Source: an uncultured Clostridium sp.
Lineage (GTDB): Bacteria > Bacillota > Clostridia > TANB77 > CAG-465
Length of the DNA stretch: 45,545 nt
Assembly (NCBI GenBank): GCA_905204915.1
Contig: CAJLBR010000005.1
Location: 1 to 45,545 of the forward strand
Reading direction: 5' to 3'
The translations under genes were made by a program, and so were the position numbers. Below the pieces are notes generated by a model that searched no databases, was not told the origin of the DNA, and saw only the letters and a program-made list of their open reading frames with translations. Every line of letters starts with the position of its first letter. The stretch's first letter is position 1. Shown here piece after piece: positions 1 through 7,626 of the stretch.

Positions 1-1
1 A

Positions 2-217
2 GTAGAGCCAATAGGAGCAATACTTACAATTTTATTTGCTAAGGCTGTTGTACCAATTTTACCATATTTATTATCATTTGCTGCTGGAGCAATGATATAT
101 GTTGTGGTTGAAGAATTAATACCAGAATCTCAGTCTGGAAAACATTCAAATCTTGGTACAATTGGTGTTGCAATTGGATTTGCAATTATGATGGTACTTG
201 ATGTAGCTTTAGGATAA
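2..217 (+). CDS. ZIP-family divalent metal transporter, C-terminal fragment
   Basis: This frame is open from the window edge to a TAA stop, giving about 71 residues, so only the 3' end of the gene is visible. The fragment shows two hydrophobic segments separated by the sequence AAGAMIYVVVEELIPES, which fits the conserved ZIP/GufA membrane helix with its Glu-Glu metal-ligand pair. A polar linker with one His and the final membrane helix follow. ZIP proteins move zinc, iron or related cations into the cytoplasm across the cell membrane. Substrate cannot be told from this fragment. A good rho-independent terminator follows about 30 bases downstream, so the gene is probably last in its transcription unit. 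The family call is fairly safe and the substrate is not. Confidence 0.8.
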   Translation, partial: VEPIGAILTILFAKAVVPILPYLLSFAAGAMIYVVVEELIPESQSGKHSNLGTIGVAIGFAIMMVLDVALG

Positions 218-247
218 CGATAAAAACTCTAGAAAATATATGTTGAA

Positions 248-281
248 GAATGTCTAAAATTAAACTTAGGCATTCTTTTTT
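248..281 (+). terminator. Rho-independent terminator after ZIP transporter
   Basis: The stem arms GAATGTCTAA (248-257) and TTAGGCATTC (266-275) pair over ten positions with one G:U, around an 8-base loop. They are followed by a run of six T. It separates the transporter from uvrB. Confidence 0.85.
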
Positions 282-291
282 GTTTAAATTA

Positions 292-320
292 TTTACAAAA
301 AAACGTGCGTTTGATATAAT
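292..320 (+). promoter_or_regulatory. Sigma-A promoter of uvrB
   Basis: A -35 TTTACA (292-297) and a perfect -10 TATAAT (315-320) are 17 bases apart. The transcript would start about 35 bases before the TTG start of uvrB. The spacer carries the LexA-like palindrome listed separately. Confidence 0.85.
301..312 (+). promoter_or_regulatory. Candidate LexA (SOS) operator in the uvrB promoter
   Basis: AAAC-GTGC-GTTT is symmetric in its outer five bases and matches the AAC-N4-GTT core of the Firmicutes LexA/DinR box. It lies exactly between the -35 and -10 hexamers, where a bound repressor would block RNA polymerase. uvrB is a classic SOS gene in Firmicutes. The flanking C/G of the full consensus (CGAAC-N4-GTTCG) is missing, so the match is to the core only. 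Confidence 0.6.
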
Positions 321-362
321 GTATGTATTAATCTGATAGAAAATTAGAGGGAGGAATTTCTT

Positions 363-2315
363 TTGTTTAAGTTAGTATCAAAATATAAACCTACTGGTGA
401 TCAACCAGCTGCAATAGAAAAGCTAGTAAGCGGAATGAAGAAAGGGTATGATAAACAAATACTTTTAGGGGTAACTGGCTCTGGAAAAACGTTTACTATT
501 GCAAATGTTATTGAGCAGGTAGGAAAACCGACAATAATAATGACACACAATAAAACTTTAGCAGGCCAACTTTATTCTGAATTTAAAGAGCTATTTCCAG
601 ATAACCATGTTGAGTACTTTATATCTTATTATGATTATTATCAACCAGAGGCCTATATTGCCTCAACAGATACATATATAGAAAAAGACAGTAGCATAAA
701 TGATGAAATAGATAAGTTAAGACATAGTGCCACTGCAGCCTTGTTTGAGTCAAAAGATGTTATTATAATAGCATCTGTTTCAGCTATTTATTCATTAGGA
801 TCCCCAGAGGATTATTCAAGTATGGTTTTATCTGTAAGACCTGGAATGCAAAAATCTAGAGAAGATGTAATAAGAAGATTAGTAGAAATGCAATATGAAA
901 GAAATGATATTGAATTTACAAGAGGAAAGTTTAGAGTTAAGGGGGATATAATAGATATTTTTCCAGTTGCTAGTTCAGATGAAATTGTTAGACTTGAGTA
1001 CTTTGATGATGAAATTGAAAAGGTATGTCTTGTAGATCCAATAACGGGTAAGGTAAAAGCTACTTCAAAACATGAATTTATATATCCAAAATCTCATTAT
1101 GTAATACCTCAAGAAAAGATAGAAAATGCTATAAAAAAGATACAAGAGGAATTAAAGTATAGAATAAAGTATTTTAAAGATCAAAATAAAATGGTAGAAG
1201 CTTACAGAATAGAACAAAGAACTAATTTTGATATTGAAATGTTAAGAGAAACAGGATTTTGTCAGGGAATTGAAAACTATTCTGCTGTATTTGCTGGTAG
1301 AGAACCTGGATCTACACCATATACTTTATTTGATTATCTAGGAGATGACTTTTTAGTTGTAGTTGATGAATCGCATGTTACAATACCGCAAATACGAGGA
1401 ATGTATAATGGCGATAGAGCTAGAAAAGAATCATTAGTTGAAAATGGTTTTAGACTTGAATCAGCTTTTGATAATAGACCTCTTAGATTTGACGAGTGGG
1501 AAAAGAAAGCCAAAAATGTAGTTTATCTTAGTGCTACCCCAGGAGATTATGAAAAGTCTAAAGCGCAAAATATTGCAGAACAAATTATAAGACCAACTGG
1601 TTTGTTAGATCCAGAAATAATTGTAAAACCAATAGATGGACAAATTGATGATTTAACAGCAAATATTAATGAAGTTGTAAAAAGAGGAGAAAAGGTTTTA
1701 GTTACAACTCTTACTAAGAAGATGGCAGAAGAACTTTCAAATTATTTTGCTGGAAAGGGAATAAGAGTAAGATATATGCATTCTGATATAGAGGCCTTAG
1801 ATAGATTAGAAATAATTAGGGATCTTAGACTTTCTAAATTTGACGTTTTAGTAGGAATAAACCTTTTAAGAGAGGGTCTTGATATTCCAGAAGTATCTTT
1901 GGTTGCAATATTAGATGCAGATAAAGAGGGATTCTTAAGGAGTGAAAAATCACTTATTCAAACAATTGGTAGAGCAGCAAGAAATGCTAATGGTAAAGTT
2001 ATAATGTATGCTGATGAATTAACTGATTCTATGGAAAAAGCAATAAGCGAGACAAATAGAAGAAGAGGTATACAAATGCAATATAATAAGGAGCATAATA
2101 TAACACCAAAGACTATAAAGAAAGACATTAGAGACAGCATAAAAGCTACATTTAGTGCTGATGAAGTTAAGAATGTAGAAATTGATAAAGAGGAAACTTT
2201 AGAACAAAATATTGAGAGATTAACGGAAGAAATGATGGAATATGCAAGAAAATATGAGTTTGAAAAAGCAGCAACATTAAGAGATTTCATACAACAATTA
2301 AAAGGAAACGACTAA
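363..2315 (+). CDS. uvrB: UvrABC excision nuclease subunit B
   Basis: UvrB is the damage-verifying helicase-like subunit of nucleotide excision repair. It is loaded on DNA by UvrA and positions UvrC for the two incisions. The 650 residues match the usual family length. Visible are Walker A GVTGSGKT (36-43), the aromatic-rich beta-hairpin region around residues 86-112 (YFISYYDYYQPEAY) that clamps the DNA strand, the DESH helicase box near 335, the C-terminal helicase core ending in QTIGRAARN, and a terminal UVR coiled-coil domain (about 612-648). The start is TTG, chosen because GAGGGAGG ends eight bases upstream and the protein begins as the family does. It is monocistronic by position, with its own promoter and an SOS-like operator. 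uvrA is not seen in the window. Confidence 0.97.
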   Translation: MFKLVSKYKPTGDQPAAIEKLVSGMKKGYDKQILLGVTGSGKTFTIANVIEQVGKPTIIMTHNKTLAGQLYSEFKELFPDNHVEYFISYYDYYQPEAYIASTDTYIEKDSSINDEIDKLRHSATAALFESKDVIIIASVSAIYSLGSPEDYSSMVLSVRPGMQKSREDVIRRLVEMQYERNDIEFTRGKFRVKGDIIDIFPVASSDEIVRLEYFDDEIEKVCLVDPITGKVKATSKHEFIYPKSHYVIPQEKIENAIKKIQEELKYRIKYFKDQNKMVEAYRIEQRTNFDIEMLRETGFCQGIENYSAVFAGREPGSTPYTLFDYLGDDFLVVVDESHVTIPQIRGMYNGDRARKESLVENGFRLESAFDNRPLRFDEWEKKAKNVVYLSATPGDYEKSKAQNIAEQIIRPTGLLDPEIIVKPIDGQIDDLTANINEVVKRGEKVLVTTLTKKMAEELSNYFAGKGIRVRYMHSDIEALDRLEIIRDLRLSKFDVLVGINLLREGLDIPEVSLVAILDADKEGFLRSEKSLIQTIGRAARNANGKVIMYADELTDSMEKAISETNRRRGIQMQYNKEHNITPKTIKKDIRDSIKATFSADEVKNVEIDKEETLEQNIERLTEEMMEYARKYEFEKAATLRDFIQQLKGND

Positions 2316-2339
2316 AATTGCGTTTTTGTGTAGTTTTAT

Positions 2340-2368
2340 TTGACAAAATGACACAAAAGTGTTAAAAT
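2340..2368 (+). promoter_or_regulatory. Sigma-A promoter of the unrecognised gene at 2420
   Basis: A consensus -35 TTGACA (2340-2345) and a -10 TAAAAT (2363-2368) are separated by 17 bases, about 50 bases before the start codon. It is among the strongest-looking promoters in the window. Confidence 0.8.
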
Positions 2369-2419
2369 GTTTACATAAATTTAAAGTAGTCTTTTTTAAT
2401 TAAACAGGAGGATAATACT

Positions 2420-3046
2420 ATGAAATTTGATGCTTTTGAAATTCTTAGAAGTGAAAAAGAACTTAATGAATTTGGTTATTATGCCGAAATACGGTCTAGA
2501 ATAGCAGAGGCCTTTGTACTTGATTTATCAATCTTGGCTAAACTTGAAAAGAACAAGCTGGCAAGAGAGCAGCTAGTAAGAATCTATACAAAGAATGCTG
2601 TTGCTATGGCGTGCGTCGAAATGGATTCTGATGCAAAATTTCATTTTTTGCTTGATTCCGGAAAGGAAATATACAAAAGATTTCTTTTTCTCACAGCTCC
2701 GCTTGTAAGGGAATTTAACCTTGCTTACTTAAATAAGCGTCAGCTGGTGGAAAGCTTGGTAGGTCAAAACAAGACGTATATCTTTGAAATGACAAGAAAT
2801 TTTCAGCAACTTGTAATAACCTTAGATGGTGAACAGTTTGCGAGATTTCTTAAGTATAAGGAAAGGATAGCAACCATTTTTAACAGGATGCCAACTGGAA
2901 CGAAGTTTGAGGTACTTGATTTGCTTTTATCTAAAGAACTGTATATTTTGGACATTCCTGAAGAAAAGCTGTTAGATCTATTTTCTACTAAAGTAACCTC
3001 ACCTGATAAGGTGAAAATGAAGGTTCACAAACTTATTCAAAAATAA
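2420..3046 (+). CDS. Unrecognised helical cytoplasmic protein
   Basis: I do not recognise this 208-residue protein. It has no signal peptide or membrane segment. It looks almost entirely alpha-helical, with many charged and long aliphatic residues and only one Cys, and I see no nucleotide-binding or metal motif. The start ATG is preceded by AGGAGG at good spacing. It stands alone: a consensus promoter lies upstream, and two consecutive hairpin/T-run structures lie downstream. Its codon choice is noticeably less AT-extreme than its neighbours, with codons such as CTG, CTT, CAG, GCG and CGG used repeatedly, which may reflect recent acquisition or selection for high expression. A regulatory or structural role is possible, but nothing in the sequence decides it. 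Confidence 0.8.
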   Translation: MKFDAFEILRSEKELNEFGYYAEIRSRIAEAFVLDLSILAKLEKNKLAREQLVRIYTKNAVAMACVEMDSDAKFHFLLDSGKEIYKRFLFLTAPLVREFNLAYLNKRQLVESLVGQNKTYIFEMTRNFQQLVITLDGEQFARFLKYKERIATIFNRMPTGTKFEVLDLLLSKELYILDIPEEKLLDLFSTKVTSPDKVKMKVHKLIQK

Positions 3047-3073
3047 TATCTTAAATAAAATTAATTTTACAAT

Positions 3074-3106
3074 ATGGGACTGGATTATTTTTCAGTCCTA
3101 TTTTTT
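3074..3106 (+). terminator. Rho-independent terminator after the gene at 2420
   Basis: The arms ATGGGACTG (3074-3082) and CAGTCCTAT (3093-3101) pair over nine positions with one G:U, followed by a run of T. Confidence 0.85.
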
Positions 3107-3124
3107 AACTAAAAATAAGGAATT

Positions 3125-3158
3125 AGCGGGTATGTATTAATTACATGCCAGCTTTTTT
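3125..3158 (+). terminator. Second hairpin with T-run, probable tandem terminator
   Basis: AGCGGGTATGTA (3125-3136) pairs with TACATGCCAGCT (3142-3153) with one mismatch and one wobble, then six T. It lies about 20 bases after the first terminator. It could be a backup terminator or an attenuator ahead of yabP. Confidence 0.65.
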
Positions 3159-3237
3159 CTTAATATTTGGACAAAGTAGTAATAAAACAAATATAAAGTG
3201 AATATATAATAATATATGTTAATTTAGGAGTGATTTT

Positions 3238-3525
3238 ATGGAGGATAAAAAAATAGGTAAAACAGTAACAAACCAAAACATAATAATGGAAAATAGAGAA
3301 AAGATATCAGTTACAGGTGTAATAGATATTCATAGCTTTGATGATGAATTAGTATTAGCACAAACAGATCTTGGTATACTTACAATAAAGGGCGATGATC
3401 TTAAAATGAACAAATTAAATCTAGAAAATAATGAGCTAATAGTGGAAGGTCAGATTGTAGCAGTTGCATATAGTGACGTTAACAGTGCTAAAAAAAGTGG
3501 TTTTATGAATAAATTATTTAAATAG
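3238..3525 (+). CDS. yabP: YabP-family sporulation protein
   Basis: YabP is a small protein needed for spore formation in Bacillus and conserved in spore-forming Firmicutes. It acts during forespore/cortex development. The 95-residue product carries the family pattern: MENREKISVTGV near the start, then a beta-rich core with L-x-I-K-G-x-D-L and the stretch NLENNELIVEG. AGGAGTG gives a good ribosome-binding site at the ATG. It opens the conserved cluster yabP-yabQ-divIC (14-base gap to yabQ), the same order as in Bacillus subtilis, which supports all three calls. A sporulation sigma factor may drive it, but I could not define a convincing promoter in the AT-rich upstream sequence. Confidence 0.9.
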   Translation: MEDKKIGKTVTNQNIIMENREKISVTGVIDIHSFDDELVLAQTDLGILTIKGDDLKMNKLNLENNELIVEGQIVAVAYSDVNSAKKSGFMNKLFK

Positions 3526-3539
3526 AAAAGAGTAGAAGT

Positions 3540-4073
3540 ATGTATGTTTCTGATCAATTAATTGAATTTATAGAATTTTTATTAATAGGCGTTGTAATTG
3601 CAATTATTTTTGATTTTTTTAGAGCATATAGAAAAATTAGAAAAGTATCTTTTATTGTGTTAGCTATTCAAGATGTTTTATACTTCCTTATAACAAGTAT
3701 AATTTTGGTATTTAGCATAGTATATTTATTAAACACCAATATAAGATTGTATATTTATTTGGCTATTTTTTTAGGAATCACAATATATATAAGTTTTATT
3801 AGTAAATACATTTTGAAAATATATCTTTTCTTATTTAAACTTTTAAAAAGTATATTACAATTTTTAATTTGCCCGGTTTTGCTAAATATACAAGTAGTTA
3901 TAAAAATTTACAATTTTTTTAAAAAATATATAAAAAAATGTTGCAAAAAGTTTTCGTATATGGTATTAAATATATGTAGCCTATTTAAAGCTATTTTTTG
4001 TAGGAAAAACAAAAAGGTAAAAAAACAAAAGAGGTTAAAAAATGAAAGAATCTTCTGTAAAGAAAACAGTTAA
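3540..4073 (+). CDS. yabQ: Spore cortex biosynthesis membrane protein YabQ
   Basis: YabQ is an integral membrane protein required for building the spore cortex. The 177 residues begin with membrane helices at about 8-25, 38-63 and 69-90, with a further hydrophobic stretch near 100-120. They then end in a lysine-rich cytosolic tail. Sequence conservation in this family is low. The call rests on the multi-helix N-terminal half with F-D-x-F-R-A-Y-R-K and the position directly between yabP and divIC. The ribosome-binding site is weak (AGAGTAGAAG). The 3' end overlaps the divIC start by 32 bases, suggesting translational coupling. Confidence 0.85.
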   Translation: MYVSDQLIEFIEFLLIGVVIAIIFDFFRAYRKIRKVSFIVLAIQDVLYFLITSIILVFSIVYLLNTNIRLYIYLAIFLGITIYISFISKYILKIYLFLFKLLKSILQFLICPVLLNIQVVIKIYNFFKKYIKKCCKKFSYMVLNICSLFKAIFCRKNKKVKKQKRLKNERIFCKENS

Positions 4074-4347
4074 AAAGAAAAAGAAAATTAATATGTTTAC
4101 AGTATTTAGTTTTATATTTGTAGCATACTTTATATATACTATATTTGATCAACAAATACAAATAAACAAGTATGATTCTCAAATAGAAATGTATAGTGCC
4201 GATATTGAAACAAAAAAACAACAAACTGAATATTATAAAGAGCAAAAATCTAATTTAAATTCAGTAGAATATATAGAAAATGTAGCAAGAGAAAATTTGG
4301 GTTATGTTAAACCATACGAAAAAATTTTTGTTGATACAAATAAATAA
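4042..4347 (+). CDS. divIC: Septum formation initiator, DivIC/FtsB family
   Basis: DivIC/FtsB proteins are bitopic division proteins that form the FtsL-DivIC-DivIB complex activating septal cell-wall synthesis. The 101 residues contain a Lys-rich cytosolic tail, a single membrane helix (about 17-36), a coiled coil (about 40-75, rich in Gln, Glu and Lys) and the family end signature A-R-E-N-L-G-Y-V-K-P. The start lies inside yabQ, 32 bases before its stop, preceded by AGAGG. Gene order matches Bacillus. Transcription ends at a bidirectional hairpin shared with the convergent VanW gene. Confidence 0.9.
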   Translation: MKESSVKKTVKKKKKINMFTVFSFIFVAYFIYTIFDQQIQINKYDSQIEMYSADIETKKQQTEYYKEQKSNLNSVEYIENVARENLGYVKPYEKIFVDTNK

Positions 4348-4365
4348 AATAATAATATGACAAAT

Positions 4366-4395
4366 AAAAGGTCTCCTGATTTCAGGAGATCTTTT
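4366..4395. terminator. Bidirectional terminator between divIC and the VanW gene
   Basis: AAAAGGTCTCCTGA (4366-4379) pairs with TCAGGAGATCTTTT (4382-4395) around a two-base loop, with a T-run on the right for the plus strand and an A-run on the left for the minus strand. The minus-strand stop codon of the VanW gene lies inside the stem. Confidence 0.9.
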
Positions 4396-5101
4396 TTAGC
4401 TTTATTGTTACGTTTTGATTATCATTTGTGGCTTCAATTTTTATATCATCTTGAGTATTATTTTTAAATTTAAAATCTAGACTTCCATAATATATGGTAG
4501 CATCCTTGTCCTTTGGTACGTAATATACACGTCTACTATGGGGATGTCTTTCTGTAACTTCAAGATTTGCCATTAAAACAGCGTTGTACATAGTACTACT
4601 AATTTGACACATTCCGCCACCTGGTACTTGGATTTTTCTACCTTCTGAATCAAATCCCACTGCTTTTTTAAATCCATGTTCTTCATCCATTGGACCAACT
4701 GTATTATTAAATGAAAATTCTTCATTTGGTTTTAATATTTTACCGTTTATTTTAGAAATTGCAAGTGTTATATTATCAACTCTATTTTGATCTTTATCGT
4801 ATAGGGTAGAGGTAAAACTTGCAATCTCTGTTTCAACGGGCTCTTTTTTACTTTGATTAATTTCTTCTTGTTTATTTTCATCTATAGTCATTTCATTTAT
4901 TTCTTCTTCAGTTAAAGTTGATGTTCTATCGTAAATTTCAACTGTATTTGGATCTTTTGTAGTTTCTTCTTGTGTATTGTTTTTTAAATTTTTATTAGAA
5001 GAAAAAATAGAATATAATAAAATACAAATAGATACTACAATAATTAACATGACTATAATTAATGAAATTTTATCTTTATTATCATTATTATTTTTTTCCA
5101 T
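4382..5101 (-). CDS. Membrane-anchored VanW-domain protein
   Basis: VanW proteins accompany some vancomycin-resistance clusters but are common in Firmicutes outside them, and their biochemical role is unknown. The 239 residues comprise an N-terminal membrane helix (about 12-33), an acidic, Asn/Thr-rich linker (34-90) and the VanW domain (about 95-239). The domain is recognisable from N-x-x-x-A, then FSFNNTVGP, VPGGGMCQISSTMYNA and the HPHSRRVYYVP stretch. The domain should lie outside the membrane. The start has AGGAG seven bases upstream. No van resistance genes are nearby, so a resistance role is not implied; a cell-wall or envelope role is inference. The linker carries VEIYD at 54-58, a motif shared with two other membrane proteins in this window. 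Confidence 0.88.
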   Translation of the reverse strand: MEKNNNDNKDKISLIIVMLIIVVSICILLYSIFSSNKNLKNNTQEETTKDPNTVEIYDRTSTLTEEEINEMTIDENKQEEINQSKKEPVETEIASFTSTLYDKDQNRVDNITLAISKINGKILKPNEEFSFNNTVGPMDEEHGFKKAVGFDSEGRKIQVPGGGMCQISSTMYNAVLMANLEVTERHPHSRRVYYVPKDKDATIYYGSLDFKFKNNTQDDIKIEATNDNQNVTIKLKKIS

Positions 5102-5144
5102 AATAAGCTCCTTTAATAGATATTATTATTTTGTGATAAAAAGC

Positions 5145-5188
5145 AAAAAAAATACTTAAACAATAATAAAAATTAAAGTTTAAGTATT
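5145..5188 (-). terminator. Terminator after the Asn-rich membrane protein
   Basis: A perfect 11-base inverted repeat, GTTTAAGTATT (5178-5188) and AATACTTAAAC (5151-5161), is followed on the minus strand by a T-run. The stem is AT-rich, so read-through into the VanW gene is likely to some extent. Confidence 0.65.
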
Positions 5189-5194
5189 ATTAAT

Positions 5195-5539
5195 TTATCT
5201 AGCCATGTTGTTAACAGTATTATTTACTGTATTTTTTACGCCGTTAGTTATGTTTTTTGTATCTTCTTTAATATCATTTGTAGTATTTTTAATACCATTT
5301 TCTAAATTGTTGGTATTTCTATCAATATCATTTGTAAGACTAGTATTAGTGTTATTATTATCGTAAACGTCTACTTGGTTTGGAACAGTATTAGTATTAG
5401 TCATTGTGTTGTTTGCGTTATCATTGCTTGCAAAGAAAATAGCGTAAATTAAATAAATTGCTATTAGTACTATAATTATAACAAGAACAACGACTAAGGC
5501 TGTATTTCCACCATTATCATTATTATTATTTTCTTTCAT
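5195..5539 (-). CDS. Small Asn/Thr-rich membrane-anchored protein
   Basis: I do not recognise a named family. The 114-residue product has a short Asn-rich cytosolic end, one strong membrane helix (about 14-37) and an extracytoplasmic tail dominated by Asn, Thr and Asp. The last 45 residues show a loose seven-residue pattern (N-x-I/V-x-N-T/D-x), suggesting an amphipathic helix. I place the start at the ATG whose GGAG lies eight bases upstream, not at the in-frame TTG two codons earlier. It lies between asnB and the VanW gene on the same strand. It shares VDVYD at residues 56-60 with the VanW protein and with the protein at 43242. Low complexity makes distant relatives hard to judge by eye. Confidence 0.75.
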   Translation of the reverse strand: MKENNNNDNGGNTALVVVLVIIIVLIAIYLIYAIFFASNDNANNTMTNTNTVPNQVDVYDNNNTNTSLTNDIDRNTNNLENGIKNTTNDIKEDTKNITNGVKNTVNNTVNNMAR

Positions 5540-5632
5540 AACCAAAACTCCTTTTTTAATATTACAGTATTATTATGAGCAGAAAAATAATTTATATGAT
5601 TTTTATTTTATATATTTTGAATTTTTATTTTT

Positions 5633-7483
5633 TTAGATTTCAGATTCAATATTATAAGTTTCAAGCCACATATTTATTTGGATTAAATATGCTAGTGTTT
5701 GTGGATAAGTCATTAGTTGACCAAACCAGTTTTCTTTTAAAGATTCACCATGACTATAAATTAAATCTTTTATAAAATCTATATTTATAAAATTATTAAT
5801 TTTTGATTTTTTATTATTTAAAATATTTAACATTTCCGTTTCTACTAAATTTAAGTAGTATGGATCATAAGTCTTTGGAAATGGAGATTTTTTTCTGTAT
5901 AGAACTTCTCTTGGAATATCATTTTTAAATGCTTCCCTTAGAAGATGCTTTTCTATTGGGGTATCAGAATGATTAAGACCTAATTTCATTTTAGCCGGTA
6001 AGTTGTATACGTATTCAAATATTCTATAATCTGCAAAAGGAACTCTTATTTCTAGAGAATTAGCCATAGAAGTTCTATCAGTTCTTTCTACAAGGGTATT
6101 CATAAACCATTTTATTGTTAAATAATTTATATTTCTATATCTGTTTTCGTAAGTATCATTTGGAGCTATAGCAGTAACTGGTTTTAAAGTTTCATTTCTT
6201 GCATTTAAAACATATTCTTGAATTTCATTATCTTTTAATATACCAGGCCTTATAATGTTACTTCTTAAATTTTCAGAAAGTGCCCAAGGAAATCCTATAT
6301 GATTTATTAAATGTTCTTTGTAAAACCAAGGATAACCTCCAAAAATTTCATCTGAGCATTCACCAGATAAACAAACCTTAAATCCATTTTCTTTTATAGC
6401 CTTACAGAAAGCAAACATGGATGCATCTATATCAGCCATTCCAGGCATATCTCTTGCTATCATAGCATCCTTTAGGAGCGTAAATAAATATTCATTATCA
6501 ATTTTAATATCTTTATTAGTAGTACTTAAATGTTCTCTCATTATTTTAATATAATCAGAGTCTTTAGAACCTTGATAGTCGTTTGCGACAAAGTTTTTGT
6601 CATTTCCTTTGAAATCTATCGAAAATGTTGTTAGATCTTTTATTTGATCATTAGCAAGCTTTGTAAGTATACTAGAATCAATTCCACCTGATAACATGGA
6701 AGAAATGCCTACGTCTGATACTAATTGTCTATTCAAAGAATCTTTAAGTAAAAAATGAATTTTTGAAATTGCTTCTTCTTCGGTGTCGTTACATTCTCTG
6801 GTTTCTAAATCCCAGAATTTATCTGTAAACAGTCCATTAGTGTCAAATATAGCGTAGTGTCCAGCTTTTAGTTCATAAATATTTTTAAAGTAAGTTTTAC
6901 CCGGACTATGTGCTGGCCCTAGGGCAAATAACTCCATAAAACCTTCCTTGTCAAGTATTGGAGTTATTTCATTATGCTTTAAAATTGCTTTTATTTCAGA
7001 TGCAAATACTAAAGTGCCATCTTTAGTGAGCGAATAAAACAGAGGCTTTATTCCAAGATGGTCTCTGGCTAAAAATATACTATTTTTATTGTAATCGTAT
7101 ATGCAAAATGAAAATATTCCATTTAGATTTTTTAGGCATTCAGTGCCGTACTCGATAAAGGCTGTAAGTACAACCTCTGTGTCACATTTAGTTTTAAAAG
7201 AGTATCCTTTTTTTATTAAATCATCCTTAATTTCTTTAGTGTTATAAAGTTCACCATTATAACAAATTACATATTTATTTCCATCATGCTCTTTTTCCAT
7301 GGGCTGTGAACCAAGCTTTAAATCTATTATACTAAGTCTTACATGGCCTAGTGCAATGTTGTCCTTTATAATTACATTTTGTTCATTTGGACCTCTATGT
7401 TTTATTATATTGTTCATAAATTCTATATTGTATTTGTTTGTCACATCTTTTTTGTAATTTACATATCCGCAAAAACCACACAT
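5633..7483 (-). CDS. asnB: Asparagine synthase (glutamine-hydrolysing)
   Basis: AsnB makes asparagine from aspartate, ATP and glutamine in the cytoplasm. The protein starts MCGFCGYV. Cys2 becomes the N-terminal nucleophile of the class II glutaminase after Met removal, so I chose this ATG rather than the in-frame GTG four codons upstream, which itself forms part of the GAGGTG ribosome-binding site. Also visible are RGPNEQN (30-36) and YNGELYN (75-81) of the glutaminase domain, the PP-loop SGGIDSS (265-271) of the AMP-forming synthetase domain, and a C-terminal domain with R-V-P-F-A-D. The 616 residues fit Bacillus AsnB/AsnO-type enzymes. It is transcribed away from the LamG pilin gene. I saw no clear terminator before the small membrane gene downstream, so the three minus-strand genes may share a transcript. 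Confidence 0.95.
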   Translation of the reverse strand: MCGFCGYVNYKKDVTNKYNIEFMNNIIKHRGPNEQNVIIKDNIALGHVRLSIIDLKLGSQPMEKEHDGNKYVICYNGELYNTKEIKDDLIKKGYSFKTKCDTEVVLTAFIEYGTECLKNLNGIFSFCIYDYNKNSIFLARDHLGIKPLFYSLTKDGTLVFASEIKAILKHNEITPILDKEGFMELFALGPAHSPGKTYFKNIYELKAGHYAIFDTNGLFTDKFWDLETRECNDTEEEAISKIHFLLKDSLNRQLVSDVGISSMLSGGIDSSILTKLANDQIKDLTTFSIDFKGNDKNFVANDYQGSKDSDYIKIMREHLSTTNKDIKIDNEYLFTLLKDAMIARDMPGMADIDASMFAFCKAIKENGFKVCLSGECSDEIFGGYPWFYKEHLINHIGFPWALSENLRSNIIRPGILKDNEIQEYVLNARNETLKPVTAIAPNDTYENRYRNINYLTIKWFMNTLVERTDRTSMANSLEIRVPFADYRIFEYVYNLPAKMKLGLNHSDTPIEKHLLREAFKNDIPREVLYRKKSPFPKTYDPYYLNLVETEMLNILNNKKSKINNFINIDFIKDLIYSHGESLKENWFGQLMTYPQTLAYLIQINMWLETYNIESEI

Positions 7484-7573
7484 AATTAAAATCACCTCAA
7501 AATTCTATAATAAAGTATATTAAAAAATGCTCATAATATTACTTAATAAAAGAATAAAAAATGATTTAAACTA

Positions 7574-7602
7574 TTGAAAATAAAAAGAATATATATTAAT
7601 AT
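7574..7602 (+). promoter_or_regulatory. Sigma-A promoter of the LamG pilin-like gene
   Basis: TTGAAA (7574-7579) and TAATAT (7597-7602) are 17 bases apart. The -10 lies close to the ribosome-binding site GAGGGTG, so the leader would be very short. The rest of the 143-base divergent region before asnB is plain AT-rich sequence. Confidence 0.6.
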
Positions 7603-7626
7603 TATATACAGAGGGTGAAAAAATAT

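Noticed and set aside
4382..5101. Vancomycin resistance gene
   Set aside because: VanW domains are frequent in Firmicutes without resistance, and no vanA/B ligase, vanH, vanX or two-component genes are near.
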